DNA from: Promerops cafer
Lineage: Eukaryota > Chordata > Aves > Passeriformes > Nectariniidae
Direction of reading: 5' to 3'
NCBI GenBank assembly: GCA_013398275.1
Contig: VZSE01014931.1
Location: forward strand, 1,116,001 to 1,180,000
Length of the DNA stretch: 64,000 nt
Below, piece by piece: positions 38,001-49,774 of the stretch (positions within the stretch are counted from its first letter, which is position 1; the number at the start of each line of letters is the position of its first letter). The notes beneath the pieces were generated by a model. The model saw nothing but the letters and a program-made list of their open reading frames with translations, was not told where the DNA came from and did not search any database. Position numbers and translations under genes: made by a program.

Positions 38001-39340
38001 TGAACATTTTCATGAATAATAAGAGCTTCACAAATAACAGGAGAGTGAACTCGCCGATCTTATTCCCAAATCTTTTATATATATAAGAGATATGATTGGC
38101 TCTAGCTTTCAGAAGGAGTTTGGCGGCAGGTCACTTTTTTTCTGATCAACAAAGAATAGGGCATGTGGGAAAGGAAGATGAAGCACATTATTTGCAGGGC
38201 TCCTACATCCATGAGTATTCTTGACTTTTATAGATTTTTCAGTAAATTAGCATAACTACATTATCCAAGATTTCTTGCAGTTGTTTTCCCTCCCCAAGTT
38301 GATGTGACTGAGAGAGAATGCGAATGCAACAGCTTAAAAAGAAGATGGGAGGAAATTATCATATTTAATATTGTTTATACAGAAACTGGCATACTTTATA
38401 GAGCATCATCTGATTAACTCATTTCCAGCCCTGCGGCGTGTGTGCGTCTATGACGGCAGGGAGGAGAAATGAGAGCTAGGCCGTGTTTTTTCCTGGCATG
38501 AGGAACTGTTGCTGTAACGCTTGTGTGGCTGGCAGCGTGAGACATAATATTACCTAGAAGAAAACCTTTAAGTGTTGGATTAATTTCCCACCATCTGCAT
38601 TCTGCCTGTACTGGAACTCTAGATCCAGAGAGAAAGGCTCGGGAACAGATCTGAGTAGCTGGCAATTAGATTCGGAGAAATGAAAAATGTTTTCAGAGAC
38701 TCCTTCCTAGTCAGCTGTTCAGTGGCTGCAAGGGTTTGGTCAGCTGAAGAGCCAGTTTTGGATAAGGCTTTTTGGCTTGATGTCCCGAAAAGATTGGCGG
38801 AGAGGAGCAGTGCCTTATTGCAGAGGTGCTGCCAGTCGCAATTAGGAACAGGTTGTTGGGTGCTGGCAGCTGAAAAAGGAATGCCAAGGTCTAAGGGAGC
38901 ATCCAAGGAAATTGAGCTAAAAGTTATGACCAAATGGGATTTGCTCAAAAGGTGTATTGTTGTGTCAGGATAAAACCTCGCCATGAAGCAGCCATAGATG
39001 TAGGGAGAGGAAATGGTGAGTGGTAGATCAAAGCAGAAAGGACTGGAAGGAAGAGGGAGCAGCAGAAGGAAAAGGTGAATTTTAGGCACATGTCATTTCT
39101 TCTTTGGCTGCAGCTTGCATCAGCAGTGAACCATGGAGAGCAAAACCCTCAGGGGTGAAGATAAATCGCTGAATATTCAGTATAGCTGCCTTGTGCAGAG
39201 CCCAGGAGGGATGGCCCTGTCTCAGCTGCCACCCAAAGCACAAAGGGTCTGTCCCAACGTGCAGCGGGACAGGGAGGTAGGGGGCTGAGTGAGGGTGGTG
39301 CAGCTGCTGGTGGGAGCTCTGCCCGCTGTAATGTGCTTAT
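35047..39340. other. Unique non-coding sequence
   Basis: Just 5' of the CR1, 35086-35660 has two overlapping minus frames of 126 and 143 codons in slightly GC-richer DNA. Neither resembles a known protein, and the two frames compete for the same bases. The rest shows no gene or transposon. Confidence 0.5.
38400..38640. promoter_or_regulatory. Candidate conserved non-coding element
   Basis: Mixed-composition block with CpGs retained in otherwise CpG-poor DNA (tgcggcgtgtgtgcgtctatgacgg), then gacataatattacc and gttggattaatttcccacc, another GGATTA core. The motif content suggests regulatory constraint; nothing here proves it. Confidence 0.27.
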
Positions 39341-39344
39341 GTTT

Positions 39345-39375
39345 GTGTGTTATTTTCTTCTCTTCTAGGTAAGTG
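39345..39375 (+). promoter_or_regulatory. Candidate recursive (ratchet) splice site
   Basis: A pyrimidine-rich tract (ttattttcttctcttctag) ends in AG at 39367-39368 and is followed with no gap by gtaagtg (39369-39375). A 3' splice site fused directly to a consensus 5' splice site, (Y)n-YAG|GTRAGT, is the hallmark of recursive splicing in very long introns. Vertebrate examples are few and lie mostly in long neuronal genes. If used, the host gene runs on the plus strand and the whole window is intron. A chance match is the alternative. Confidence 0.4.
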
Positions 39376-42300
39376 CATAAAGTGCTTATGAATGGTTCTA
39401 AGGTGCTCTGGCAGATGCTGTACTGGGATCTCTCTGGCTTCTCCAAAGAGGAGGAAAACACGGCACACTCTGAAATGGTAACACCATAACCTATGAAGTA
39501 GATGTGTCGGTGATTACTGAGCAGTCCCCCTGTAGTTCTGTCTGTAAATCTGGGGGTTTTTTGCATTTAGTGATAACCCAGAGCCAGTCAGAAATGCATA
39601 CACCGTCTTCCTTAGCCTGGGAGGTTCCACCCCCAGTCCCAGGTGACAGCAGTCCCCTTGATGCCATAGCAGAGCTTGCATCCCATGACCTGCATCTTGG
39701 CATCTGCCACCTTTTGCTCCCGCTGTTTCCAGCTCTTCTTCAGGCCTCCCTATAGGGCTGGTAGATATTTTCTAGAAGAACAGCTTAAATATCAGCCCAA
39801 AAGTATTGTGACCTTTGTTTCTCTTTCTGCCTTCAGAAATTGTTGGATATTTGGATACTGCAGAAATCCATACAGTCACATTTCATACCTTACCTCATCA
39901 AGTGCAGGGAGCTCCCTGGACGAGATTTTCTAAATTCCTTTTCCTCTGGCTGACTTCTGATTCACCCAGTGGGGGATTGTTTTGAGAACATAGTGACAAC
40001 TAGGCAAAAAGAAAATTCAGAACAACACTTGGGGCAAAGCTCCTTGGCAGTGAGATGAATTGAGCTACTCAAGGGATGTGCTGGGAATGCTGTTGTTTGT
40101 GATGTTTAAAACTCTCTAGGTCAGAAATTGCAGGGAGCGGTTCTGTGCTTGGCAAATGGACATACTGGTGGAGACGATGGGTCTTTCTCGTCTCTGACAG
40201 CTTTTATTTATTATTATAATTTATTGTTTTATTAGCTTCGGATCGTTGACTTCACCTCTAGTTCAGTTTTGCTGTATATACTATACAGTCCATTATAAGC
40301 ATGGAACTAAATGAAATGCTTTTGTGCTGATGTGGTGCTTGTTTGTTTCCCAGTGGAGCAAGGTGATATAAGCACATGCATTAAATATATTTATGACAAA
40401 TTTCTCATCTATTACTTTTATTTAGAGTGGTTTTGAAGTAAAGTAGATTCTGCTGGAAAACAAACATCTTTCTAAAGGCTGACAACAAATCCAAAAGTGT
40501 ATTTGCATCCTTACTGGTTTTGTTTTGTGTGTTTTGGGGTTTTTTAATTTCATTTTTATTTTTACAAAGACAGCTACAAAGCTGGAAGGGAGGAAAAGTG
40601 ATCACCAATTTGTTTCATATGCAGCTGGTGTAATAGATCCTGGCTCATCAGTGCTTGCTGGGGGAGATATCTCTCTCCTGGTTTTTTAAGAACTAGGATA
40701 GAGACAACACAGCTGAAGATAGGGGCCATGTCAGTTCTTCATGGTCCTGAGCTGGAACAGCTTCCCTGAGCTGGGAGACATTTTGGAGCTATTCTGTCAA
40801 ATCTTTATTGCCTTAAGATCAGGAAAGCAATTCAGCATTCAAGCACATGGTTATCATTAAGTAAATTTTTGTATATGAAAAGCCCATCCTTAAGTAAAGA
40901 AAGAGAAGGGAAGATACTGTTGGGAGAGAAAGGAAGTTATCATTTGATTTCTTGTCCCTAAAAAAGTGGCAGATATATGTACCTGTATATGTTACCTGAG
41001 AGCTGCATGGCTGTGGTGAATGCCAGGCCCTCATCTGTGTTTTTGGGCAATATGTGCTTTCTGAAAGGAAAATGATGCTTACATTAGATAATAATGTCAA
41101 ATAACTGAAGAGATTTTCTCTTGAGGTTGAGTGCCTTCCTGCTTGGCAAGTCTGCTACTTCCTGTCCTGACATACTTCAGGGAAATATTCTTGCTTCCAG
41201 ACTTTTCATCTTCCCTAGTGTCCATCATTTCTCTAGGATATTAGCTTTTTGTTGTTGTCACAGCCTCACTGATAGGCTTCAGCAGGTCTTAGCCCAGGTT
41301 GCAGCTGGGCTTATCTGGCTTAGCCAGATAAAATGCAGCTACGGTGTCCTGCACTTGGACCGTGTCTATGGACATACCATGAAACTGAAATTCCTCAAGG
41401 AGAAATGCTTTTCATCATTTCTTCCCATAAAGCTAGATTACCCTTATTAATAGAAACCTATTAAAAATATCCTTCTACTGGGAAATGGCTAGAAAACCTT
41501 GAGTAGCCTTTCATGGGAGTTCAGTTTTTATTTTTGATTTTTATCCTTTTTAGCCAGACCTTTTCCTACTTGTGTGGTTGTCTTTCTTAATTTGATCAGT
41601 GGTTTGGTTTGCTGTTTCTCAACTCACTTTCCTGAAAAAACAATTACTAGATTTTGGGGGAATCCTAGGGTCTTCAGGAAGCCCTCAGTCCTCATCTGTA
41701 ATCAGCAGGAAGGTAGTTGGTGTAAGAGTTTGTATCCATACACAGCACAGTCAGCTGACATGACCTCTGATAGTGACTTTTTTAGTGAAGTGAGCTGACG
41801 TACGATGTTCATGTATCCTGTTTCTTGTTTTATTTGGTCTTTTTTCCCTTTCAAGTTCTACGCCGTACCATCCCAGATTGCACATCTTCTGGGGTCTTCT
41901 CGCTGAGGCTGTGGAAGAGACCTGCCAGATTCTCCCAAATGCACTTTAACAAACATCGTTAGGGAGCCTCATGGATGGTGATCCCTACATCTAATGATGC
42001 TGCACCTTGCAAGCAAAGCAAACGGGAGGCAGGACTGAAAAAGCAGTAGCGAGGACAGATTTTAATTGCCATGCTGAGAGGTTAGATAAGAAGTCAGGGA
42101 AGAGCTTGGAAAAGTGTGAACATTTATATACCATAGTAAGACCCTAAGGCTGCAGCTGTGTTTGAAAATGCTTCCAAATTTGGCTACTAAAAGCATGAGA
42201 ACATGCAGGCTACTAAGCCTTTCCTCCTCATTCCCTTTCTTCCCATATTCTTCACCAATTAATTTGCTTTTCGTCTCCTTCTCTGGCCTTTCTTTGTTTT

Positions 42301-44579
42301 CACATTCTGTTCTCTTTCTGATCTTCTGTCTTGATTGCTGAGTGATTCCTCTCTGTCCCACATACTTCTTTTTGTGTGTTTGCAATTTTTCTTAATCTGC
42401 AATAAAGCCAGTGCCTGATTGTCTTTGAAAGTGGATTCTACCTGAGCTATTTATCAGCTATGTAGATTGCACTTCCTTCATCTTGTTAACTATTTGGTAT
42501 ATAAAGACATATTGCATGCAGTCAGTGAATAATTCAGTTATAAACTATGCTGCATAGGATTTCCATTTTTTCTCTGTTATTGTGGGAACTGATGTGAAAA
42601 ATTTCATCCTGATGCAGCTGATTTTTTTGTTGCTCCTTTCTCCTAAGAATGCCTGGCCCTTTTCTCCCAGTGTCCCTTTTGGATTCTTAGTGCTCTTCTT
42701 CCATGGATCAGTTTAGTTGCATCAACTGCTGTATGGATGTGATCGTGTGGATCTTCATCAAGTGACCGAGCAGAGTGCAGCGTTCCTGAGAATGAAGGAC
42801 CCTGTGCACTGGCAGGTAGCATCCAAGCAGTCATTACCCAGTGAAGGATGCTGTTTCACCCTAAACTGCTGCAATGGGGGCCTCTTTTAACACCTCTGAA
42901 CTGAATTTCATTCAACAGTTACAATCAAACTGGATCCTTAATACTTGAAAATTGTTGTGTGAACCAAGCAGTGGATTTGCGTGGGGTTTAATATACTAAG
43001 CTCCCAGATCATAGGGAGAGCAGTGGAGGAAAGGAGAAAATGTTTTGAGCTTCTTGTTACATAGCAGTCACTTTTGTCCAGCACTGTCAACATTACCAAT
43101 ATAATGGGCACAACACTGGTCAGAAAGAACCCAGACGGTGGCACAACATCAGAGCTTTTATGGGCCCCCAGAGACTGAGATGTTGTGAAAGGCTGGCAAG
43201 TCTCATCTGACAAGGATATGCTGTCTTTAACGTGCTTGTCTGTGTCAATCTGTGTCAGCTGGTGAAACAAATCCAGCAGCTCTCTCTTGGTCCTGTCCTT
43301 TCATCTGGTGATAAAACAACTGTTGAAGTCTCCAAATGTGTGCTGTGGTGCTGTTTAAGTAAGGAGGAAAAGGAACCAGAGGACAAGAGGACCTTTGATA
43401 GATGCTAAATTGAGGAGGGGAACGGTCATTCCTGTCTCCTGGGCTTGGGTCCAGGTGAACATGCGTAGGTGGAGCAGAATGTAAATGTCTGTGCGGGCAG
43501 TGCAATGATCTGGATCTGAGATGATTTGGAGGAGGTGTGTTACAGCAGTTAAATGCAGGACATTTATTTGCTGGGAGCTGACTTTGATCTTGGAACAGGA
43601 CTAGTGTGTGAAATGAATTTTGCTAGGTCTTGGTCTGTCTCCAGTTGAGTGACTCCTGCATGAGGAGATGGATGAGATTGAAGTGCAGCCTGCATTGCAA
43701 GTGTCAGCCTGGGTCCTCTCTTTGGGATGCATTTTCTTGGGACTCAGGCTGTGCCAGACAGCAAAAATGGGAGACAAAGTCAAAAATTAGTGAACAAACC
43801 TAGAAACCGAGGATTTGCATAACTCACTGTATGGGACAGTATCTGCTTCTTTGACTTGCAAGCCCAAGTTTCTCTCAAGAATTTTTTACATCTTGCATCC
43901 CCTGGTTTCTTTGGCATAGATCCTTACATTGGTTTCTGGGATTCTAGAGGATTTCTGGATTTCTAGAGGTAATCTCTATACCCACAAACCTATTTAAAAA
44001 ACCCTTCTACTTTAGGCATCTTGTGCCTCCTCATATACACAGAGCTTTCTGCTCATGGATACAATAAATATCTCATTTAAGGGTTTAGATGGGAACACAG
44101 ACCTCTAAGACTATTTCTAGGAAACCTGTGGAATTTTCCAGTACTCCTCTGACCTACACATAATGGCTGTAACACGTGCCACACAAACTGTGTTTGCATG
44201 GATGGCGTTTAGGCTGAATGGAAATACTGCCTCTCCGTTCAAAAATTAATTTCCCCACCACGTTCCTGCCCGCCTGACTCCCGTTGCTGCTCACTTCCTC
44301 TCTCTTTGCCTGCCTGCCCTTTAGACACTGCTGAACGCAGGATGCCAGTTCTGGCTGCTCATGCTGTGGCCATCCCTGCCTTTGTTTTGCAGTCGAAGCC
44401 AGATGTGCTCTACATCATCCTAGAAATTATGAGCTTCTCTTTTTTTGAGAGGTCAGGCTGTGGGAAGTGCCCACTCTGACCTGAGTCCCTGCAAATCTTT
44501 GTGCCCACCGCAATTCCACCAGTGAGGACTCACAGCAAGGTCATTCCGTGCTTGCTTTGTCCTCCAGGGAGATCCACAT

Positions 44580-44830
44580 GCCAGCAGAGTTAATTACACT
44601 AACAGCCAAAGAAATTATATTGGTCCACCACTGGCCAAGTGAGATGAATATCTCCCTTTCTTACTCACAGGGGGATGTTAATGGTATTTTTATTAACTGG
44701 TGACCTGTTGACTGCTATTAGAATATAGATTGTATGCATAAACCAGGTCAGGGTACTGAAGATATGATTATAGAGCAATTACTGTGTCAGCCAGTGTGGC
44801 TTCTAATCAGAGCTGGCAAAGAGCCTTTGG
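44580..44830. promoter_or_regulatory. Candidate conserved non-coding element
   Basis: Contains gttaattacactaacagcc, ttattaactgg, tgactgctatt, gtatgcataaacc and gcaattactgtgtc, a run of TAATTA/ATTAAC/AATTAC homeodomain-like words in sequence without simple repeats. Regulatory role is inferred from word content only. Confidence 0.27.
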
Positions 44831-46980
44831 AAGCCTGAAAACTGTTTTTGGAGTCCAACAAGAAGAAACAGCTTTGGATCAAAGTGTGTATTGTGCCTTT
44901 GCATCTTTCTGGAATTAAATGTCTGATTTTTTATGATTAGGATGGGCAGTCAAGGCAGAAAGAAGTCTTAAGAAGCTCAGCTTTTAGTGGAGCACAACTG
45001 ATTAGGGAAGTTCAAAGTTTGCAAACTTTTTCTTTTTTCCCTTTTTGTTTTGTTCTCCCTATTCTCCCTTTGTTATTATATGGTTTATGTTTATTTCACT
45101 GAGCTGGCTGAGGATGCTAATTCTGCTCTTGCCCTTTAAAATGGACTGCAAGGTCATGTGGCTGAGTGTCTGGAATGTCAGTAAAATTACTACACTAATA
45201 CATGCATTTCATTTCATGAGGGCCATAGCTGCAAAACCAGGTTTACAATTGTTTGTCATTTGTCAGAATTATTAAAGGAAAAGAGGAATGATAAAATCAA
45301 GAGCTGGAGTCAGATGTAGAACCAGGGGCTGGGTTTCTCTTAGGAACAACTATTCCTTTGGAGATTGGATTGAATATGCTGATTCCCAAAGACTAGCTTT
45401 GTTTCACTATCAGCACCACTGATCCTAGAGAAGTGACTGGAATAGGTGGAAGAACCACTTCACATGGACAGGAGCTCAAGGCTCACAGGTGGCTTGACTG
45501 CTGCTGTGCTAACCACATTTATATTATCTGCATTTATGGGTTAGACAACAAACTGTGTTGAGCTCACCAGCACACCTGCCAAAATGCTCTTAAATTTGAT
45601 GTTTTGCAGTGGTGGAGGTTGGGTTTACTGGAGAGCAGGACACAGCATTATTTCCATGTTTATGATTATCCTCTTCCAAAAAAAAAAAAATATCCTAAAT
45701 CATCTGAGATTTGAAAAGCTAAGTAATCTCATGGTAATCTGAGGCTGAAACTGGATTTGTAACTCTGGTTCTCTGGTTTATGAAAAGAGCACATGTGTTG
45801 AGATTCAAGAGGAAATTAAATGCTTATAGATTTCACTTGATGATTAATATCTACTATATTGCTTAGAGAATAAATTATCTTCACTCTGTTTTGGAACTGA
45901 ATTCATCTTAACTAGGAAAATAAAATTTGAATTATGAGTCTGTACCAGGCTCTCTGTTCTGATAGAGTTCAGTTGCATGCAAAAGCTTGAGCGGGAAGGC
46001 ATGTTTGTATTTTTTCCATCACATTTTGAATTATCTCTCCAGTTTCCGTTGTCGTCAATGTGGTTACTAAGTTTTGTGTATTCTAAAAAATTAATCCATT
46101 GAGCTGTTGAGGTTTGCTTCTATTGTGTCTGCTTTTGAACATGTGAATGAAAAGGGCAAATTCTGAGGGCACAACAAGAGAGGGAAGGGAGGAGCAAGTG
46201 ATTAATGTGCTTCCTGAACCAAACATCTTGTGAAAGTAAAGGGAAAAATGTCCTTTCCCTGCCAATGTGTGGTTCAGTCCACCACACAATGATGGCAAGT
46301 CTTTTCATACTTCTTTTTTACCTTAAAGCTTACTTTCTATGTTGCTTGCATAAGAGTGTTTACTTCTTAAAAAAAAAAAAATAAAGGCCTTTCTTATCAC
46401 TATTTGGGGGGAGAGAAAACTTGGTGATAGGAAACACAAAACAGTAATGAGAATGGCACTGAAAAACACTATACATTATTATTTCAGGAGTTGTGATTTT
46501 TAAGCTGATATGATGATTCTTTGTGTTTTGACTTATTATCTTTTAATACCAAGAGTTGCTACTAAGGCAAATTTTCTTTCTTATACAGTTTTTCTATGAC
46601 TAACTTCCAGCAGTCTGGCATCTTATTTAATACTCTGTGTGTCAGAAATTCCCATTTCAGAGATGACTCTGTTTCCATCAAAGCTGCAGCCGTACTTCAC
46701 AATTTCACTTATTAACAGCCTACTGAGATAATTGGGTCTGCCCAGCTCATTAAAAATAAAATATTGATGTTTTCTTAGGGTGGATGTAATTATCTTGCCC
46801 CCACAGGGAACAGGCAGCATAAAGGAGGGATGGTGTGGTCTAATACACATCCTGCTATGCACCTGCTTGCTGCTCTGCAGCGAAGGAAATTAGGGATTTC
46901 TGGTGCAGTTACAATGGGTGAAGGTGGCAATGCAGAAGAAAATATTTCCTTTCAAGCCTGGACAACAGGAATTAATTTCC

Positions 46981-47046
46981 TTTTTTTTTTTTTTTCCATT
47001 TTTTTTTTAAAAAAGCTTCTTTTCTTTTCTTTTTTTTTTTTTCTTT
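46981..47046. repeat. T-rich low-complexity tract
   Basis: Two long T runs and a tttcttttcttttt stretch, broken once by aaaaaagc. No retroposon body was recognised. Confidence 0.88.
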
Positions 47047-49746
47047 GAACAAACTGGGTCCAACGTGAATGTGTCACAATGCTTCTCTCTGGTGTACTTT
47101 ACTGTGCTGTGGTATTCTCTATAGCATACAATTGCTAACACGTACTTCCAGGCAGGGATGTCTTCTCAGATTTTGTATAACAATGAGCAGCAAAGGAGCA
47201 CGTTCCTCTTCACTGCCCCACTTGAAGTTATTCAAGACAAGATTACTGGAGCCAGTTCTACAAGTAAAAATTTAAAGCCTCAACTTGTCTTTTCTGAGAC
47301 TTTTTTTGACAGCAATTTCTTCAGTGCCCTGTATTTCTCTCCATAAGGCACTGAATGTGTTGCTCTCAAATCCAGCTGTTAGAGGTTATCGAATGTATGA
47401 TTAGATGGCAAAGACATCAAGCCACCACAGAACCACTGGTGAGCTAGGAGCACTGGTGTCCTCCCATGACCTGAGTTACCCAATTTTCCTTGTCTGACTG
47501 TAACTCTGAGATGCTTCAATGGTGCTCTACTGGCAGTGGGTTTTAATTTCCCATTGGTAAAAATGGATATGGAAGGCATATAAGTATCAGGAAAAAAGCC
47601 AAAGCACTTTTTGCTCCCTGTCCTATTCTTTCTGATTGTTTTAAATTAGTGTTAGAAGACAGACACAAGAGAAAATCTAAAATATCAGAGAGCATTTAAG
47701 TGACTTAGATGTGCCTGTCTCATTATTCTGTTTTGGGTACATAGGACCTCAGGTCTAATTGAAAGTATTCTGTTCCATGTGCTCTGTGGTGTGTTGCAGC
47801 TGCTGCTTAATCCTGGTTCGAGCTAGACTGAGACACCGCATTGCACCTATTGCAAATCCACTGAGGGTTCAAGAGCTTGGTAACAGACTGTTGGATACTC
47901 TCACTGTTTTAAAGGCATCTTGAACTTCCTTACAGCTAGAACCTCGCTTTTGGCTTTTGGTCTTTTACCACAGCGTCATTGCTGTGGAATGGTCTGTTTG
48001 GAGGCGCTCCCTTGGGCAGGTACAGTGCTAACTGTGAGCAGGTGCAGTGTTCTGACAGATATGTGAGGCACTGAGAAGTTCACCAATGTGTTCTTCTGGA
48101 AAGAACAGTAATTACTTTTGAGGAAAAGAATCCCACGCTGGTTTTATAGAAAGTTTCTTTCCAAAAGCCCCCAGTTTGGGAGCAAGTAGGCATTGCTGAG
48201 TTACAGAGTTTGGTTTTGTTAAGTACTGTTCCTCTGTGCCACCTTCTGTATGTAGAGCAGCCCTGATCTAGATGACTTTGGCACTAGGAAGAATTGCAAC
48301 ATCCATTTCAAGATGATTTGAGAGGAAACAAACAACCTGCAGTTTTCAAGCCTGGCGGTCTGTGGCCTGGCTGTAGGGTCACCTCAGTTTGTTTCTTTTC
48401 CAAGTTGAGCTATTACCAGCTTAAAAGCTGGAAAAGTCCTGTCGTGCTCTCTTCTCTATCAGCAGCATTGCTAAGGGATTTTTCTCTTTCTTAGGAAGGC
48501 TCCTATTCTGGTGTGCCACAAATGATGAATCTAGCTCTGCAAAATGGCTGGAGGCAGCATTATAATTTCACAAGTTTGCTTCTGCAGTCAGGTCTGAAGT
48601 GCTTCATATGGAGGTCGACGATAGATGTCTCTTGAGCAGGAATTAGGGAAAATAGACTAAAAGCAGCAGGGTTTATTCCACTTGTCTTTCAAGACCATGC
48701 TGTCTCAGACTTGGCAAAGTTGGGGCCCTCTCACTGTTACTGGGACTGAAAAATCATCTACTTCCAACGTGCCAGTGAACAAAACCTAGAAGATGGCCTT
48801 TAAATAGGCCACTTCCTCCTTCAGCAGACAGTGAATAAATGGTCACGTTTCTGAAAAATCTGGCCATGTTGTGACTATAACTGTCACAGTAGAAATTGCT
48901 GGGCCCTGAGCACTTTGGTATATCTGGCCTTTGTTTGGATAATGGAAGCTGAGCAGTTTGGAAAAATCTGTCCCTAATTATTGGTGCAGAGCCCTTGAAA
49001 ATCTGCCCCCGAGCTCTTCTCAAATAAAAATCTGGCCTCATGGGCACAACACTGTCAGAAGCAGAGCCTGGCATAAAGTGCTTCTTATCCTTTTCAGTGA
49101 TTTTGTCCTCCTGTGAAGTTTCTAATTTATTTTAATTGCTTTAAAACTTTTTAAATGAGGCTATTTAATGGCTAGGATTTTGACTTATGTATCGAAGCTT
49201 CAGTGCACTCCGCATTAAATGGCGTGTATTCCGTTATGCCTAAATTCTATTGTTATGCCTGCCCTTTGTGCCGGCTTTTCATTTTCCAGTTTGGGGGTAG
49301 TTGCATTTCTAGGGCTCCCATCTGTCATAATTTAGTGTTTCTTCAGCACTTTTTCTCATCTTAGGAATCCATTCAGCATGTCCAAATATTGCTTTATGCC
49401 TGCATGGACAATGCTCGCTGTCGTTGGAGACGTCTATTCTGTTTCACAAAGGGAAGCCTTGCGGTACATCTGAGTGCTGACTGAAGGCAAAGATGTCTCT
49501 TTGAGCCACTGGGTTGTAAAGAGATGAACTCACTGGCCGTCCTCCCTCAAAGCTTTTCAAGAGCCTGACTGTTCATGGGGGATTCTTTGCATGGACCACA
49601 ATTGAACCCAGTTCTTCCTGTGATTGCTATTTTGCAGAGGGTAGCACTATGTAGAAGTAGACACGGAGTTTTGTTGCATTGAAAAAAAATATCCCTGATA
49701 CCCATTGGTTAGAGCTAAAAGGCTGAATTCACATCTTCTTAATTAA

Positions 49747-49774
49747 GTCCTCCTGTCCTTGCTTTCAGGTGGGT
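49747..49774 (+). promoter_or_regulatory. Second, weaker recursive splice-site candidate
   Basis: The tract gtcctcctgtccttgctttc leads to cag at 49766-49768, followed directly by gtgggta. The 3' splice-site half is strong. The donor half GTGGGT departs from GTRAGT at one position. On its own this would be weak; it is listed because it shares strand and design with the site at 39368. Confidence 0.22.

Larger units (their letters stand above)
39376..49740. other. Unique non-coding sequence
   Basis: No gene or transposon was recognised. Simple tracts lie at 45678-45690 (A) and 46981-47046 (T-rich). At 42640-43783 four minus frames of 60-110 codons follow one another, but none resembles a known family. 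Confidence 0.45.

Noticed and set aside
46830..47048. Phe-rich plus frame
   Set aside because: Its coding look comes from the T-rich tract at 46981-47046.
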